Assembly: GCA_003662985.1 (NCBI GenBank)
Contig: QMZD01000009.1
Location: forward strand, 1-14,723
Length of the DNA stretch: 14,723 nucleotides
Source of the DNA: Archaeoglobales archaeon
GTDB taxonomy: Archaea; Halobacteriota; Archaeoglobi; Archaeoglobales; Archaeoglobaceae
Direction of reading: 5' to 3'
Below are positions 13,620 through 14,723 of this stretch, in pieces; position 1 is the first letter of the stretch, and each line of letters opens with the position of its first letter. Made by a program: the position numbers and the translations under genes. Under the pieces are notes generated by a model. It saw only the letters and a list, made by a program, of their open reading frames with translations, was not told the DNA's origin and made no database searches.

Positions 13620-14093
13620 ATGGAATTGGTAGTGATCGATCTTAGAGACACGGATCTCTCACCCTTTTTCCTTGCTCATTTAGAGGATGGGGTTATTGTA
13701 AAAAGTGGCTTTTCCAGTAGAGAGTTGGAGGAGAGCATAAGAACTCCAGTTGCGAGGAAGCTAAGAGATGATCTCTACGCATACTTTTCAGGTAAAAAAA
13801 TCGACTTCAATTACGCCGTAAGACTTTCTGTGCCGGAGTTCACCGCAAGAGTTCTGTCTGAGGTTTCAAAAATTCCGTATGGGAAAACAAAAACATACAA
13901 AGAAGTGGCAGAGAGGCTGGGCACAAAGGCATACAGGGCTGTTGGAGGGGCCTTAGCAAGAAATCCGATTCCTGTAATTATTCCATGCCATAGAGTCATT
14001 GGAATGAAAGATCTAGGGGGATACATGGGTGGTAAGGAATCGGGAATCAGGATAAAGAGGATTCTTCTTGAGATCGAAGGTCATCGGCTCTAA
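13620..14093 (+). CDS. ogt: Methylated-DNA--protein-cysteine methyltransferase
   Basis: A 157-residue DNA alkyl-repair protein that moves the methyl group from O6-methylguanine to its own cysteine. The active site is IPCHRV with C123. The helix-turn-helix region carries VAERLGTKAYRAVGGALARNP, with arginine-finger R106 and the conserved N115. Y87-G88 and the G133-G134-Y135 loop are as in the family. The N-terminal part is short and lacks the usual zinc-site cysteines, typical of archaeal members. The ATG at 13620 has no strong ribosome site; GTTAAAAAAGA lies about 20 nt before it and may be a TATA. It follows nadM by 28 nt and converges on the gene at the right edge. Confidence 0.93.
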   Translation: MELVVIDLRDTDLSPFFLAHLEDGVIVKSGFSSRELEESIRTPVARKLRDDLYAYFSGKKIDFNYAVRLSVPEFTARVLSEVSKIPYGKTKTYKEVAERLGTKAYRAVGGALARNPIPVIIPCHRVIGMKDLGGYMGGKESGIRIKRILLEIEGHRL

Positions 14094-14094
14094 T

Positions 14095-14137
14095 TTTGAA
14101 TTAAGATTTAAAGATTAAAGATTTAAAAGATTTAAGG
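14095..14137 (+). repeat. Heptamer-like A-rich array between converging genes
   Basis: The gap after ogt reads TTTGAA, TTAAGAT, TTAAAGA, TTAAAGA, TTTAAAAGA and TTTAAGG. Two TTAAAGA units are exact neighbours. It is the clearest of the arrays in the window and lies where both converging genes end, so it might also act in termination. Confidence 0.5.
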
Positions 14138-14151
14138 TTTCCACAACTCAT

Positions 14152-14723
14152 TCAAATTTTTTCTACCGATAAAACTCTCTTCCCAGACAGTACAATTTCA
14201 TAACCGCCTCCATCAACTTCTAAAGTTATTACTACATGATCCGGATCCTTTATTTTTTGTCCGTTTTCGTACAGGACGTACTTAGCAAAATTTGCAGTGA
14301 ATTTTTTATCATCCAATTTTTCATTCTTCAATAACTCTTGAACCCTCGAATCGTTCAAAGCCATCGCCAAATACTTTTGTTTCTCCTCTTCCGTCATTTT
14401 CTCCTCCTTTAAAGACTTCCCCCAAGGAGTTATCGTCTCTATTCGAATCACTTTCTCATGTAGCAAATCGTAACATACTTCATAAGCTCCCGACGGAGTG
14501 AGAACATGTATCTCAAGAATTGTTTTATTTATGCAGTAGTTGATGCCATTGTATTCCTCTCCGATTTTTTGCTTTATTTCCTCACTTTGAAGAATTGTGT
14601 TGATCAGAGAATCGCCTATTAAGGGCTCTCTAAAATCTTTTCTAAGGTATATAACTTCCTTCTTTTCAGAATCTACAGTTAAATGAAGGAGTAGTCCCGG
14701 CTTATCTGATCTTCCAACTGATA
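14152..14723 (-). CDS. Hypothetical protein with two PepSY-like repeats, 5' end outside window
   Basis: The frame is open from the right edge (TCA GTT GGA, residues SVGRSDKPG) to TGA at 14154-14152, about 189 codons, so the start lies beyond the window. Two similar units are visible: ILQSEEIKQKI ... LEIHVLTPSGAYEVCYDLLHEKVIRIE and VQELLKNE ... VVITLEVDGGGYEIVLSGKRVLSVEK. Each has a short helix then two or three strands ending in a G-K-V pattern, like PepSY-type domains. No membrane segment or signal peptide is in the visible part; either could be in the missing N-terminus. I do not recognise a named family. An internal TTG at 14466 could be mistaken for a start but the frame continues upstream. 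Confidence 0.65.
   Translation of the reverse strand, partial: SVGRSDKPGLLLHLTVDSEKKEVIYLRKDFREPLIGDSLINTILQSEEIKQKIGEEYNGINYCINKTILEIHVLTPSGAYEVCYDLLHEKVIRIETITPWGKSLKEEKMTEEEKQKYLAMALNDSRVQELLKNEKLDDKKFTANFAKYVLYENGQKIKDPDHVVITLEVDGGGYEIVLSGKRVLSVEKI

Overview
The window looks like a piece of a euryarchaeal chromosome, most likely from the Archaeoglobales. The evidence is gene content: an archaeal tyrosine/aspartate decarboxylase (MfnA), CDP-archaeol synthase (CarS), a Tes-like tetraether-lipid radical SAM enzyme, archaeal NadM, a free-standing GMP synthase glutaminase subunit and a Fap7/AK6-type kinase. Many genes also show archaeal TATA/BRE promoters about 25 nt before the start codon, with leaderless GTG or ATG starts. 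The order assignment is an inference from reading alone; no search was run. No transposase, integrase or CRISPR array was seen, so this is mostly housekeeping and accessory chromosome.

Layout. Positions 1-45 hold the 5' part of a minus-strand tRNA-Val(UAC) cut by the window edge. A YbaK-type deacylase follows (plus), facing a Gfo/Idh/MocA oxidoreductase (minus). Between that gene and mfnA is a 264-bp gap with a strongly structured 96-nt inverted repeat (1839-1934), a candidate non-coding RNA. mfnA (minus) and mobA (plus) diverge from one small TATA region. mobA starts a tight plus-strand run: mobA, moaA (molybdopterin cofactor), a 47-aa protein of unknown function, hisC, and an adenylate kinase-like NTPase. 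It ends against guaA-A (minus).

The middle holds a minus-strand pair, a 47-aa membrane protein and a sodium:solute symporter (SSS family). Divergent from it is a regulator that joins a winged helix-turn-helix to an NMT1-like solute-binding domain. An 18-bp perfect palindrome lies exactly at the start codon and predicted transcription start of the transporter pair. Together these look like a self-contained, ligand-controlled uptake module.

The regulator's stop overlaps the end of pyrE (minus), which carries a one-base frameshift near its 3' end; the missing C-terminus is intact in the next frame. Upstream of pyrE is carS (minus), divergent from a Tes-like gene (plus). The two lipid genes share a near-symmetrical BRE-TATA-BRE promoter, putting a step of archaeal polar-lipid synthesis next to the likely tetraether-forming enzyme. 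nadM, whose N-terminus is a nine-base tandem repeat, and ogt (DNA alkyl repair) follow. A two-repeat protein of unknown function runs off the right edge on the minus strand.

Short A-rich heptamer-like arrays occur in several intergenic gaps (6559-6608, 9018-9063, 14095-14137). No gene-free stretch exceeds 300 bases.
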